Shown: positions 22,704-30,963 of the stretch, piece by piece
How positions within the stretch are numbered: position 1 is the stretch's first letter
Layout of the letters: every line of letters starts with the position of its first letter
Origin: Novosphingobium subterraneum
GTDB lineage: Bacteria > Pseudomonadota > Alphaproteobacteria > Sphingomonadales > Sphingomonadaceae
DNA length: 48,054 nucleotides
Direction of reading: 5' to 3'
NCBI RefSeq assembly: GCF_000807925.1
Contig: NZ_JRVC01000031.1
Location: 1-48,054 of the forward strand
Translations under genes and position numbers: made by a program
The notes under the pieces: model-generated
Told to the model about the DNA's origin: nothing
What the model saw: only the letters and a program-made list of their open reading frames with translations
The model's database searches: none

Positions 22704-25115
22704 ATGACCAATTCGCATCATGGCTATGCCGCGATCAAGAACGGGGCGCGCAATCTCCGCGGCGCAAGTCTTGCAGTAATCGCTTCGTGCTTCCTGCTGC
22801 CCTCGGTGGCTGCAGCTCAGGCAGAAACCGCCGAGCCGCAGGAAGAAGTAGCCACCCAGGACATCGTCGTCACGGCGCAGCGCCGTGAAGAGCGGCTTTC
22901 GAAGGTTCCCGTCGCGGTCGTCGCGTTCGGATCGGAAGCGCTGCAGAACCGAAATATTACCAGCGAGCAGGATATCGGAACGCTCGTCCCTGGTCTTCAG
23001 GTGAAGAATGGCCAGAACTCCAATCAGCTGAGCTACAGCATGCGCGGCCAGTCACTGGACCCGTTCTCGGGCACCAGCCCTGCGGTCCTGCCTTACCTCA
23101 ATGAAGCTCCATACAATCCCGGCAACACGGCCACGGCCTTCTTCGATCTGGGGTCGATCCAGGTGCTGAAGGGGCCACAGGGTACCCTGTTCGGGCGTAA
23201 CGCCACTGGCGGTGCGGTTCTCTACACCACTCCCATGCCTGGGGACAGCTTTGGCGGATACGTGACTGTCCGTGGCGCTTCACGCGACTACGGGCAAATT
23301 CAGGCTGCCGTTGACCTGCCCCTTTCTGAAGGCAAGGCTGCCCTGCGCCTCGCATTCGACGCGACGCGCGGCAACGGCTACGTCACGAACATCAACACCG
23401 GGAACACGCTGGGCGACAAGAACAGCCGCTCCGGGCGTGCAACGCTGCTGCTCACACCTACCGATACGCTGAAGAATATCACGATCGTCCAGTATGATCG
23501 CGTCAAGGGGACCGAAGGCGTCGGCGGCATCTACACGTACAATTCGGCGACGAACCCGCAGTTCGTCAGCGACGGTACAAATCACATACCTGTCAGCGGG
23601 CTGACCAACACTCTCGCCGCCATCTATGGCAACAACGATGGTCCAGCTGCTCCTGGCTTCTTCCCGGGCGGCGTTGAAGGGTACACAAGATTCACCCGTG
23701 CAAACCCCTACAAGGTCTGGCTTCAGTACGATCTCCCGCACAGTGCCGAGAACGTTTTCGTCTCGAACACGACCGAGCTTGAAATTGGTGCCGACACCAA
23801 GCTGAAGAACATCTTCAGCTACATGAATGGCAAGTCCAACACCCCTGGCAACCTCGCGGGCGGCCCGTTCGGCTCGCTTTGGCTGTTCAAGCTGGCCGGG
23901 ATCAACGCAACCGGCGCACCAGGCGGCCAGACCTTCCGGTCTAAGACGTTCAGCGAAGAACTGCAGATTCAGGGCAGCCTCTTGGATGACCGCCTGAACT
24001 ACACCGCAGGCGTGTTTTACTCGAACCAGAAGCGCTTTGAGATCATCCCGATCAACATCGGCGCGGACGTGGTCCCGGGCGGCATTGCGGATATCTCCTA
24101 CGCCTATCGCAACCGTCAGGAATCTAAGGCGGTCTTTGCTCAGGTAAGCTACAAGGTTACCGAAGCGCTTACCGCAACGCTTGGCGGTCGCTATACTTGG
24201 GAGAATGTCGGCATCCGGCAGGCACCCGGCAACGTGTTCGGCGTCGATCCCAACTCGCCAGCCGCAGATCAGAGCAGGAAGCTTTCGGCTCCGGCATGGA
24301 CCGCCAGCCTGCAGTACCAGATCGACCCGAACAACATGGTCTACTTCAACCAGCGCGGCAGCTTCCGTTCGGGCAACCTGAACGGCACGGTGGCGCCGTT
24401 CACTGATCCGCTCACCGGCCAGCCCGCCAACTTCTTCAAGAACGAGAAGGTTCACGACTTCGAACTGGGCTACAAGTTCAATGGCCGTATCGGGGGTGCC
24501 CCCGTTCAGTTCAACGTCGCGGCCTACAAGATCATCGTCAAGGACGCCCAACGCGCCCTTTACGCGCTGGTGGGTGGCGCTCCGGCAGGGTTTACGGTGA
24601 ACGTGCCGCAGGCCGAGACCAAGGGCTTCGAAGTCGACGCCTTCGCCGGTCTGACCTCCTGGCTCGATGTCGGGTTCAACTTGGCCTACACCGATGCGAA
24701 GTACACCAAGCGTACCGTACCCATCCCGTTCGTCGGCAGCCTGCAAGTCGATTCCTATCCAGACGCACCGAAGTGGGCAGGATCTGCAAACATCGAGGTG
24801 AAGTTCCCGGTTCCCGCCGAGATCGGCAAGATCAGCCTGCGCGGCGACTACTACGGCCAGACCGGCTTCTTCTTCTCGAACACCAACGGCACTTCCACGC
24901 CCGGAACGCACCTCGATGGGTATTGGAATGTCGGCGCAAGGCTGAACTGGAAGGAAATCATGGGAAGCCAGGTGTCCGCAGCAGTCTTCGTCCGCAACCT
25001 TACCGACGAGACCTACTACATTTCAGGTTATGCGCTGGGTGCATCCAACGGCGTCAACACGGCATACCCGGGCGAACCCCGCACCATCGGTGCGGAAATC
25101 TCGGTCAAGTTCTGA
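22704..25115 (+). CDS. TonB-dependent outer-membrane receptor
   Basis: This 803-residue receptor has a signal peptide (about 1-38, with SLAVIASCFLLPSVAAAQA), a TonB box region (QDIVVTAQRREERLSKVPV, 50-68) and a plug domain (about 60-170, including LGSIQVLKGPQGTLFGRNAT). A beta-barrel follows and ends in EPRTIGAEISVKF, with a terminal Phe typical of outer-membrane proteins. Sphingomonads use many such receptors to take up poorly soluble organic compounds. Its place after the luciferase-like monooxygenase suggests it imports the substrate of this cluster. The ligand is not shown by sequence. Confidence 0.93.
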   Translation: MTNSHHGYAAIKNGARNLRGASLAVIASCFLLPSVAAAQAETAEPQEEVATQDIVVTAQRREERLSKVPVAVVAFGSEALQNRNITSEQDIGTLVPGLQVKNGQNSNQLSYSMRGQSLDPFSGTSPAVLPYLNEAPYNPGNTATAFFDLGSIQVLKGPQGTLFGRNATGGAVLYTTPMPGDSFGGYVTVRGASRDYGQIQAAVDLPLSEGKAALRLAFDATRGNGYVTNINTGNTLGDKNSRSGRATLLLTPTDTLKNITIVQYDRVKGTEGVGGIYTYNSATNPQFVSDGTNHIPVSGLTNTLAAIYGNNDGPAAPGFFPGGVEGYTRFTRANPYKVWLQYDLPHSAENVFVSNTTELEIGADTKLKNIFSYMNGKSNTPGNLAGGPFGSLWLFKLAGINATGAPGGQTFRSKTFSEELQIQGSLLDDRLNYTAGVFYSNQKRFEIIPINIGADVVPGGIADISYAYRNRQESKAVFAQVSYKVTEALTATLGGRYTWENVGIRQAPGNVFGVDPNSPAADQSRKLSAPAWTASLQYQIDPNNMVYFNQRGSFRSGNLNGTVAPFTDPLTGQPANFFKNEKVHDFELGYKFNGRIGGAPVQFNVAAYKIIVKDAQRALYALVGGAPAGFTVNVPQAETKGFEVDAFAGLTSWLDVGFNLAYTDAKYTKRTVPIPFVGSLQVDSYPDAPKWAGSANIEVKFPVPAEIGKISLRGDYYGQTGFFFSNTNGTSTPGTHLDGYWNVGARLNWKEIMGSQVSAAVFVRNLTDETYYISGYALGASNGVNTAYPGEPRTIGAEISVKF

Positions 25116-25130
25116 GGTTGCACGCGACGT

Positions 25131-25163
25131 GGGTCCGGGGCTGCGAATGCCAGCTCCGGACCC
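25131..25163 (+). terminator. Hairpin terminator after the receptor gene
   Basis: GGGTCCGGGGCTG (25131-25143) pairs with CAGCTCCGGACCC (25151-25163), 13 pairs with one G-U, around a 7-base loop. It lies 15 bases after the receptor stop and before the opposing VOC gene. There is no T-run, so it may act with Rho or mainly protect the mRNA end. Confidence 0.7.
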
Positions 25164-25208
25164 CCGGATTCCTTCGTCAGTTCAATATGATCTGGCTTGC
25201 ATGATCAG

Positions 25209-25640
25209 CTACCGGTTCGCTGGCGCAGCAGCTGCCACCTTCAGTTCGATCCCGTTGCCTTCTGGATCCTGCAGGTAGACCGAAACGCCAAATCCTTGTG
25301 CGCCGAAACGGGTCTTGGGCTCATCCATTTCCAAGCCGAGCTCGCGTAGGTGCTTTCCGAGCGCTTCAGGCTCGATTGCATCGACCTGGAAGCAGACATG
25401 GTCGACGTTGCGCCCGGTCCCACTCGGTGCCGCAACGCCTGATACACCCAGTGGCCCGTCAATGCTCACGATGTCGAGCAGGGCGGATCCGGCGGTGAGA
25501 TGATACAATCCCAGCTCGGGCCGCTCCCACTGCATCGTGCAGCCAAGAGCGCTCACGTAGAAATCGACCAGTCGCCGCGCGTCGGCCGCTCGGATTACGA
25601 CATGATCGATACCCAATAGCGTGAAGGGTGCGTTAGACAT
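25209..25640 (-). CDS. VOC family protein (glyoxalase/bleomycin resistance/dioxygenase fold)
   Basis: This 143-residue protein, starting at the ATG at 25640, has the paired beta-alpha-beta-beta-beta modules of the VOC superfamily: GIDHVVIRAADARRLVDFYV at the start, then NVDHVCFQVD and GVSVYLQDPEGNGIELK. His (IDH, VDH) and Glu (GIEL) fit metal ligands. Members include glyoxalases, epimerases and dioxygenases. It converges with the receptor gene at the right edge of the catabolic cluster. A role in the pathway, for example as isomerase or epimerase, cannot be judged from sequence. Confidence 0.85.
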   Translation of the reverse strand: MSNAPFTLLGIDHVVIRAADARRLVDFYVSALGCTMQWERPELGLYHLTAGSALLDIVSIDGPLGVSGVAAPSGTGRNVDHVCFQVDAIEPEALGKHLRELGLEMDEPKTRFGAQGFGVSVYLQDPEGNGIELKVAAAAPANR

Positions 25641-26105
25641 AATATAGTAAGCTTTCGCAGGACCTTTCCTGGACAAGAATGGCGCATCGGACCGTCTCTT
25701 GCGAGTTGTTTCTTTTACCTGATCGCCGAAACGGTGTGGCAGGAGTGGTCGCGGGTTGAGCAACGACTGTCATCGGGCTGGCAGCTCACTGGCGGACTTT
25801 GCCACAGAAATGCTCGAAAGTCGCCACCGCGCTCCATCCTGTGCAGCGCGACGGACATTTCCGCTCCGACTGCGAACCGCTCCTGAGCCTCGATCACGCA
25901 TTCTTGCCGTACAGAAGATGAACCTCTTGGCGCGCCCATGCGAACCCGACGTAAGAAAGCCGTCGTGCCTCGCGCAGGTCGTTTGCGTTCGGACTGTTCC
26001 GCGGCAACCGGCTTTCTTCCCAATCCCTGCGCGCAGGACGAAACGCCCTGCCGGTTAGCTTTGGTGGATTGCTCCATGAACGGCAGCGCGGCACAGAGGG
26101 CGGCG
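25641..26105. other. Gene-poor gap between the catabolic cluster and the sulfide module
   Basis: No convincing gene, RNA or repeat was found in these 465 bases. Short open frames on both strands have no recognisable domains, atypical composition and no ribosome sites. A decayed gene or boundary of the cluster is possible, but nothing specific supports either. Confidence 0.5.
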
Positions 26106-26384
26106 ATGAGCAAGCGCAAGCGCCGATACCTGACTGCGACGATGCCCGATGGTTACGTGAAGACCATCGGGCCGACGACCGACAGTTTCACGCACTACTG
26201 GCGGATCGTCGCCGAACTGGAGAACGGCAAGACCGAGGTGTTCTGGGGCCACGCCAGATCTTTGGCCGAAGCGCGCAAGAAGCGGGCTCCGGCGCAGGAG
26301 GCGGCGAAGATGCGGGGCTGGAAGAGCTTTGCCTTCGAAATTGCCGAACTGGTCGAGACGGCCGCCCCCGGATCAGAGGCCTAG
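26106..26384 (+). CDS. Small basic hypothetical protein
   Basis: The likely start is the ATG at 26106 (MSKRKRRYLTATMPDGYVKT), giving 92 residues; an ATG at 26076 is an alternative. The protein is basic at its start, has a beta-like middle (YWRIVAELENGKTEVFWGHA) and a helical end. I do not recognise it. Its end overlaps the stop of the TauE/SafE gene on the other strand by four bases. Coding seems likely because the protein is balanced in composition, unlike the shadow frames around it. Confidence 0.55.
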   Translation: MSKRKRRYLTATMPDGYVKTIGPTTDSFTHYWRIVAELENGKTEVFWGHARSLAEARKKRAPAQEAAKMRGWKSFAFEIAELVETAAPGSEA

Positions 26385-27166
26385 CCGAACAGTGCAGCGC
26401 CGCTGCGCGCAAGCATGTAGAGCGCCACGACGACGATGAGTCCGGCAAAGAGGGTGTTGAGTGTGCCCTTGCTTGCGGCAAGCCGGGTCGAAGCCCTGGT
26501 GCCGATGAGCGATCCGGCAATGCCGCCGGCAATGAACGCAATCGCCAGGGGCCAGTCGAGCATTCCCGACGCGGCGTAGTTCAGCGCCGTGGCAAGGCCG
26601 AAGGCGCTGACTGCGACAAGCGAGGTGCCGATGGCGCGGCCGATGGGCATCGAGGTGCTGGCGACAAGGGCCGGGACGATCAGGAAGCCACCGCCGATCC
26701 CGAAGAAGCCCGAGAGCAGGCCGGTGCCTGCGCCGAAGGTGAACACGCGCGGCAGGTTGTCGCGGTTGCAGACGACGCCCTCGATCCCTTCGCTGCCGCG
26801 GCCTCGCCACATGAGGAAGGCGACGATCAGCATGAGCAAGGCAAAGAGGGCAAGCAGGCTCTGGCCGTCGAAGGCCTTGCCGATCGTCGATCCGCCGAGT
26901 GCGCCGAGCACGCCCGCCGCGGCGAACATGCCCCCGCAGCGCCAGTTGACGTTGCGCGCCCGGGCGTGGCTGGCGAGGCCCGACAGCGCGTTTGCCGCCA
27001 CGGCCAGTGCGCTCGTGCCGATGGCAAGGTGCGGGCTGGCGACGCCGACGACATAGACCATGAGCGGCACGGCAAGGATCGACCCACCACCGCCGACAAG
27101 GCCGAGGACGAAACCGACGATTACCCCCGACAGGCTCGCCAGGAGATGTTGAAGATCGAAGATCAC
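26381..27166 (-). CDS. TauE/SafE family sulfite (anion) exporter
   Basis: This 261-residue membrane protein has about eight hydrophobic helices. It carries the twin glycine-rich repeats of the TauE/SafE family, GFVLGLVGGGGSILAVPLMVY near residue 20 and TGLLSGFFGIGGGFLIVPAL near 148. Members export sulfite, thiosulfate or other sulfur-containing anions across the inner membrane. It lies 10 bases downstream of the persulfide-dioxygenase-like gene, so it probably exports sulfite formed by that enzyme. This pairing is usual in BigR-controlled sulfide operons. Confidence 0.9.
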   Translation of the reverse strand: MIFDLQHLLASLSGVIVGFVLGLVGGGGSILAVPLMVYVVGVASPHLAIGTSALAVAANALSGLASHARARNVNWRCGGMFAAAGVLGALGGSTIGKAFDGQSLLALFALLMLIVAFLMWRGRGSEGIEGVVCNRDNLPRVFTFGAGTGLLSGFFGIGGGFLIVPALVASTSMPIGRAIGTSLVAVSAFGLATALNYAASGMLDWPLAIAFIAGGIAGSLIGTRASTRLAASKGTLNTLFAGLIVVVALYMLARSGAALFG

Positions 27167-27176
27167 CGCCGGCCCC

Positions 27177-28100
27177 TTACAACAGGTCTACCGGCAGGCG
27201 CAGGTAGCGCACGCCGTTGCTGTCTGGTTCGGGCAGATGGCCTGCGCGCATGTTGACCTGGATCGACGGCAGGATGAGCTTGGGCATGCCGAGCGTGGCA
27301 TCGCGCGCTTCCCTCATTGCGACGAACTCGTCCTCGCTGACGCCTTCGTGGACGTGGACGTTGGCAGTGCGTTCGGCGCCGATGGTTGTCTCCCAGACGA
27401 ACTGGTCGCGGCCCGTGGCCTTGTAATCGTGGCACAGGAACACGCGCGTCTCGTCGGGCAAGGCCATGAGGCGGCGGATCGAGCGGTAGAGCGTGCGCGC
27501 GTCGCCGCCGGGAAAATCGGCGCGGGCAGTGCCGTAGTCAGGCATGAACAGCGTATCGCCGACGAACACGGCATCGCCGATGACGTAGGCGAGACACGCG
27601 GGGGTGTGGCCGGGAACGTGCAGCGCCACGGCTTCAATCTCGCCTACGCGGAAGGCGTGGCCGTCGTCCATGAGCAGGTCGAACTGGCTGCCGTCGCGGG
27701 CGAAAGCCGGGCCTTCGTTGAAGACCTTGCCGAAAACGTCCTGCACGGTGCGGATCGCTGAGCCGATGACGATCTGCCCGCCGAGCCTTTGCTTGAAATA
27801 GGGGGCGGCAGAAAGGTGATCGGCATGGGCATGGGTTTCGAGCAGCCAGTCCACCGTGAGGCCGTGGGCTTCGACGTGGGCGAGCACGCGGTCGGCAGAA
27901 GCATGGCTGGTGCGGCCCGAGGCCTGGTCGAAATCGAGCACCGGGTCGATCACAGCCGCGCGCAAGGTGGCGGGATCGTGGACGACATGGGTCGCCGTGA
28001 AGGTCGCCTCGTCGAAGAAGGTGGTGACGACGGGCACCACGGCGGAGGCGCGGGCGCCGCCGATCTGGGCGGCGGCGGTAGCAATGGCATTGTCGGACAT
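27177..28100 (-). CDS. Metallo-beta-lactamase-fold persulfide dioxygenase-like protein
   Basis: This 307-residue protein has the MBL motif ETHAHADHL, a later ligand His in HVPGHTPACLAY, Asp in FVGDTLFMPD and His in FLCHDYK. The layout resembles ETHE1/Blh persulfide dioxygenases, which oxidise glutathione persulfide to sulfite with a single iron. No rhodanese or DUF442 domain is fused here. It diverges from a BigR-type ArsR regulator and is followed by a TauE/SafE exporter, so detoxification of sulfide or persulfide is the consistent reading. A different MBL hydrolase activity cannot be excluded. Confidence 0.87.
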   Translation of the reverse strand: MSDNAIATAAAQIGGARASAVVPVVTTFFDEATFTATHVVHDPATLRAAVIDPVLDFDQASGRTSHASADRVLAHVEAHGLTVDWLLETHAHADHLSAAPYFKQRLGGQIVIGSAIRTVQDVFGKVFNEGPAFARDGSQFDLLMDDGHAFRVGEIEAVALHVPGHTPACLAYVIGDAVFVGDTLFMPDYGTARADFPGGDARTLYRSIRRLMALPDETRVFLCHDYKATGRDQFVWETTIGAERTANVHVHEGVSEDEFVAMREARDATLGMPKLILPSIQVNMRAGHLPEPDSNGVRYLRLPVDLL

Positions 28101-28120
28101 CGGAAGACTCCTTTGTCCCT

Positions 28121-28168
28121 TTATATAACTTTTACCTAATATAAGGCAAGTGTAATTTAATTGGCCTT
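28121..28168. promoter_or_regulatory. AT-rich operator region of the BigR-type regulator
   Basis: This is the AT-rich part of the 110-base divergent region. It contains TTATAT (28121-28126) and its inverted copy ATATAA (28139-28144), and AAGGC (28143-28147) with inverted GCCTT (28164-28168). BigR-type repressors bind AT-rich imperfect palindromes between their own gene and the regulated operon. The exact site is not determined. Confidence 0.45.
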
Positions 28169-28210
28169 GCAGTCTTGTGCGTGGCGCAATCGGCGTTATC
28201 TGCTGAGCTT

Positions 28211-28516
28211 ATGAAGCCTGCCAGCCTTGCCGAACTGAAGCAGAATGCCGCCGCGATGGCCGGGCGGATGCGCACGATGAGCCACCCCGAGCGCCTGCTC
28301 ATGCTTTGCCGGATGGACGAGGGCGAGGTTTCTGTAACCGAGCTGGTCGAGCTGACCGGCCTGTCGCAGTCGGCGGTGTCGCAGCACCTTGCGCGCCTGC
28401 GCGACGAAGGCGTGGTCGACAGTCGCGTGGCAGCGCAGGTGCGCTTCTACAGCCTGAAGGACGAGATCGTCCGCGCGATCATTCACGCCCTTTGCGAGAT
28501 CTGCGAAAAGCGCTAG
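28211..28516 (+). CDS. bigR: ArsR-family regulator, BigR/SqrR-type sulfide sensor
   Basis: The ATG at 28211 gives 101 residues. The winged helix spans about 25-85, with recognition region VTELVELTGLSQSAVSQHLARL. Cys33 (LLMLCRM) and Cys95 (ALCEIC) occupy the positions of the persulfide-sensing cysteine pair in BigR and SqrR; Cys98 is an additional one. These regulators lose DNA binding when the two cysteines form a polysulfide bridge. It diverges from the persulfide-dioxygenase-like and exporter genes, the standard BigR context. Upstream Met/Val alternatives lack a ribosome site. Confidence 0.87.
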   Translation: MKPASLAELKQNAAAMAGRMRTMSHPERLLMLCRMDEGEVSVTELVELTGLSQSAVSQHLARLRDEGVVDSRVAAQVRFYSLKDEIVRAIIHALCEICEKR

Positions 28517-28640
28517 ATTAATCACTGATCAATAAGCTGGATCGGATGCAGGAAGAGTCTTGCGTCATCGATCCAAATTAGAGTATTCATTCTATATTGA
28601 ATGCGCGCGGTGATCCGTGCGCCGGGAGAGTCTTCGGTTG

Positions 28641-29267
28641 ATGCAGAATGATCCGCAGCGCGGCTGGAATCGCCGCGAATTCGTCAGCGCCTCTGCGCTG
28701 ATCGCCCTGGCGCTTGGCGTGCCCGCCGCCGCCGTGAGCCTGACCCGACTCGAATCGGAAGAGGCGCCAAGCGATGCGCAGCGCCTCATGATGAAGGAGG
28801 TCAGCCAGTTGGTGATCCCGCGTTTGGCAACCCCCGGCGCGGGCGACGTTGGCGCAGGGGATTTTGCGATTCTCGCGCTCGCCCACGGGCTTGATGGGTC
28901 GCGTTCGCCGCTCAAGGACCCGGCGGCTTATGCCCGGTTTGCGCGCAATGACGGCTCGATACGGCACGTCGCCTGGCTCGAGAAGGAGCTCGACGGACGG
29001 ACTGGCGGCAGTTTCCTCAAGGCGCCGGCGGCGCAACGCCTTGCCGCGGTGAAGGCGGTGGATGCCGAAGCCTTCGCCAGCCGCGAGAGCGAGAGCCCGT
29101 GGAAGGCCATAAAGGGTCTGATCCTGACAGGGTATTACACCAGCGAAGTCGGTGGCGCGCAGGAGCTGCGCTACGAGCCGGTGCCCGGCCGTTTCGATCC
29201 CGACCTGCCGCTTACGCCCGATTTCAGGGCGATTTCCAACGACTGGACCGCGGTCGACTTCGGATAA
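28641..29267 (+). CDS. Gluconate 2-dehydrogenase subunit 3-like protein with Tat signal
   Basis: The ATG at 28641 (GGGAGA upstream) gives 208 residues; a GTG at 28617 would add eight. The N-terminus carries a twin-arginine signal (NRREFVSASALIALALGVP), so the complex is exported folded to the periplasm. The remaining sequence is the helical small-subunit type that accompanies periplasmic GMC dehydrogenases (SQLVIPRLATPGAGDVGAGDF, GYYTSEVGGAQELRYEPVPG). It precedes the GMC subunit by 12 bases. No cytochrome c subunit follows, so the electron acceptor is unknown. Confidence 0.87.
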   Translation: MQNDPQRGWNRREFVSASALIALALGVPAAAVSLTRLESEEAPSDAQRLMMKEVSQLVIPRLATPGAGDVGAGDFAILALAHGLDGSRSPLKDPAAYARFARNDGSIRHVAWLEKELDGRTGGSFLKAPAAQRLAAVKAVDAEAFASRESESPWKAIKGLILTGYYTSEVGGAQELRYEPVPGRFDPDLPLTPDFRAISNDWTAVDFG

Positions 29268-29279
29268 GGACTGACTGAC

Positions 29280-30959
29280 ATGCAATTCGACGCGATCGTG
29301 GTCGGCTCCGGTATCACCGGCGGCTGGGCGGCCAAGGAACTGACGCAGGCCGGCCTCAAGGTCCTGATGATCGAGCGTGGGCGCGAAATTGTCCACGGCG
29401 AGTACGAGACCGAGAACAAGGCCCCTTGGGAAATGCCGTTCCGTGGCCTCGGCGATGCGGCGCTCTATGCCCGCGAATACCAGGTCCAGATGAAGAACCG
29501 GCACTTCAACGAGTTCACCCAGGGGCACTTCGTCAACGACAAGGAAAACCCGTACTCGACCGGTGCGGACACCGATTTCACGTGGTTCCGCTCCTATCAG
29601 TTGGGCGGTCGCTCGCTCACCTGGGGGCGGCAGTCGTATCGCTGGTCCGATTACGATTTCGGCGCCAACAAGCGCGATGGCCATGGCACCGACTGGCCGA
29701 TCCGCTATGCCGATCTGGCGCCATGGTATGACAAGGTCGAGGAATTCATCGGCGTTTCGGGCAGCCCGGAAGGCCTGCCCCAGTTGCCCGATGGCAAGTT
29801 CCAGCCCGGCATGAAGCTCAACGTGGTCGAGGAGCACGTGCGCAAGGTCGTGGCTGACAAGTTCGGCCGCTGCCTGACTATCGGTCGCACCGCGAACATG
29901 ACCGTCGCCAAGCCCGAAGAGGGCCGCTCGGAATGTCAGAACCGCTCGATCTGTACGCGCGGTTGCTCGTTCGGGGCCTACTTCTCGACGCAGTCGAGCA
30001 CGCTTCCGGCAGCGAAGGCCACCGGCAACCTGACCGTGGTGACCGATGCCATCGTTGAAGGCGTGGACTACGATCCGAAGACGAAGCGCGTGACTGGCGT
30101 GCGCTATGTCAACACGAAGGACGGGACGCGGGGGGCTGCCACGGCGCGACTGGTGTTCCTCAATGCAGGCGCCTTCAACTCGGTCCACCTCCTGCTCAAT
30201 TCGCGCAGCGAGGCGATGCCGACTGGCCTTGGCAATTCCAGCGGCGTGCTCGGCACCCAGATCATGGATCACGCCAACACGCTTTCGACGATCGCGCTGT
30301 TCCCGCAGTTCAACGATCGCACCACGTTCGGCAACCGGCCGACCGGGGCGATCATCGCGCGCTATCGCAACATGGACGCGATGGATGGCGAGGGCCATAC
30401 CCGCGGCTTCTCGTTCCAGGGCGGCGCGCTGCAGAGCAATTGGGGTGCGGGCAAGCGCGAGGCCGGAATCGGGGCGGAACTGAAGGACAAGCTGCACCAG
30501 CCCGGCATGTGGCGCATGGTGCTGGTCGCTTTTGCCGACTGCGTGCCGCGCGACAGCAACCGCCTTACTCTGGACCGGACCAGGACCGACCGCTTCGGCA
30601 TTCCGCAGCTTCACGTCGATTTCGCCTTCGGCAAGGAAGAGCAGGCCGCATTGGCGCAGGCCAAGGCCGATGCCGCCGAAATGATGACCGCGGCGGGCGG
30701 CACCGTGATCATGGGCCTCGACAAGCCGGGGCCGGGCGGCACGGCGATCCACGAAATGGGCGGGGCGCGCATGGGCCTCGATCCGAAGACCTCGGTGCTC
30801 AACAAGTGGAGCCAGGCGCACGACATCCCGAACCTGTTCGTGACCGACGGCGCGCAGATGGCATCTTCGGCCTGCCAGAACCCATCGCTGACCTACATGG
30901 CGCTGACAGCGCGGGCCTGCGATGCGGCGGTGAAGATGCTCCGCGAAGGCGTGATCTGA
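29280..30959 (+). CDS. GMC family oxidoreductase (gluconate 2-dehydrogenase large subunit-like)
   Basis: This 559-residue flavoprotein has an FAD-binding start (DAIVVGSGITGGWAAKELTQ, 4-23), a Cys-containing block CQNRSICTRGCSFGAYFSTQ (about 219-238) and the GMC C-terminal region. The latter includes GGARMGLDPKTSVLNK, NLFVTDGAQMASSACQNPSL and a final FAD-contact helix. It lacks its own signal, as expected for a subunit carried by the Tat-bearing small subunit. Members oxidise sugars, sugar acids or alcohols. The true substrate is unknown; the MFS exporter starts 4 bases after its stop, so the genes are one transcript. Confidence 0.9.
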   Translation: MQFDAIVVGSGITGGWAAKELTQAGLKVLMIERGREIVHGEYETENKAPWEMPFRGLGDAALYAREYQVQMKNRHFNEFTQGHFVNDKENPYSTGADTDFTWFRSYQLGGRSLTWGRQSYRWSDYDFGANKRDGHGTDWPIRYADLAPWYDKVEEFIGVSGSPEGLPQLPDGKFQPGMKLNVVEEHVRKVVADKFGRCLTIGRTANMTVAKPEEGRSECQNRSICTRGCSFGAYFSTQSSTLPAAKATGNLTVVTDAIVEGVDYDPKTKRVTGVRYVNTKDGTRGAATARLVFLNAGAFNSVHLLLNSRSEAMPTGLGNSSGVLGTQIMDHANTLSTIALFPQFNDRTTFGNRPTGAIIARYRNMDAMDGEGHTRGFSFQGGALQSNWGAGKREAGIGAELKDKLHQPGMWRMVLVAFADCVPRDSNRLTLDRTRTDRFGIPQLHVDFAFGKEEQAALAQAKADAAEMMTAAGGTVIMGLDKPGPGGTAIHEMGGARMGLDPKTSVLNKWSQAHDIPNLFVTDGAQMASSACQNPSLTYMALTARACDAAVKMLREGVI

Positions 30960-30963
30960 GGAG

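Noticed and set aside
23280..24911. 543-residue open frame opposite the TonB-dependent receptor
   Set aside because: No motif, fully inside a well-supported gene.
25715..26119. Short minus-strand open frame in the gap after the VOC gene
   Set aside because: Atypical composition, no domain, no ribosome site and overlap with an equally weak frame on the other strand.
28134..28144. CCTAAT half-site in the BigR promoter as a seventh cluster operator
   Set aside because: The matching ATTAG arm at the 4-base spacing is absent and the context is a separate sulfide module.
28577..28601. Weak dyad ATTCA/TGAAT upstream of the GMC operon
   Set aside because: Arms are only 5 bases and no second copy was seen, so chance is likely.
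28587..30821. 744-residue open frame on the minus strand opposite the GMC genes
   Set aside because: It is the complement of two clear genes in GC-rich DNA, has Arg/Ala/Gly-rich composition without domains, and reflects codon bias of the plus strand.
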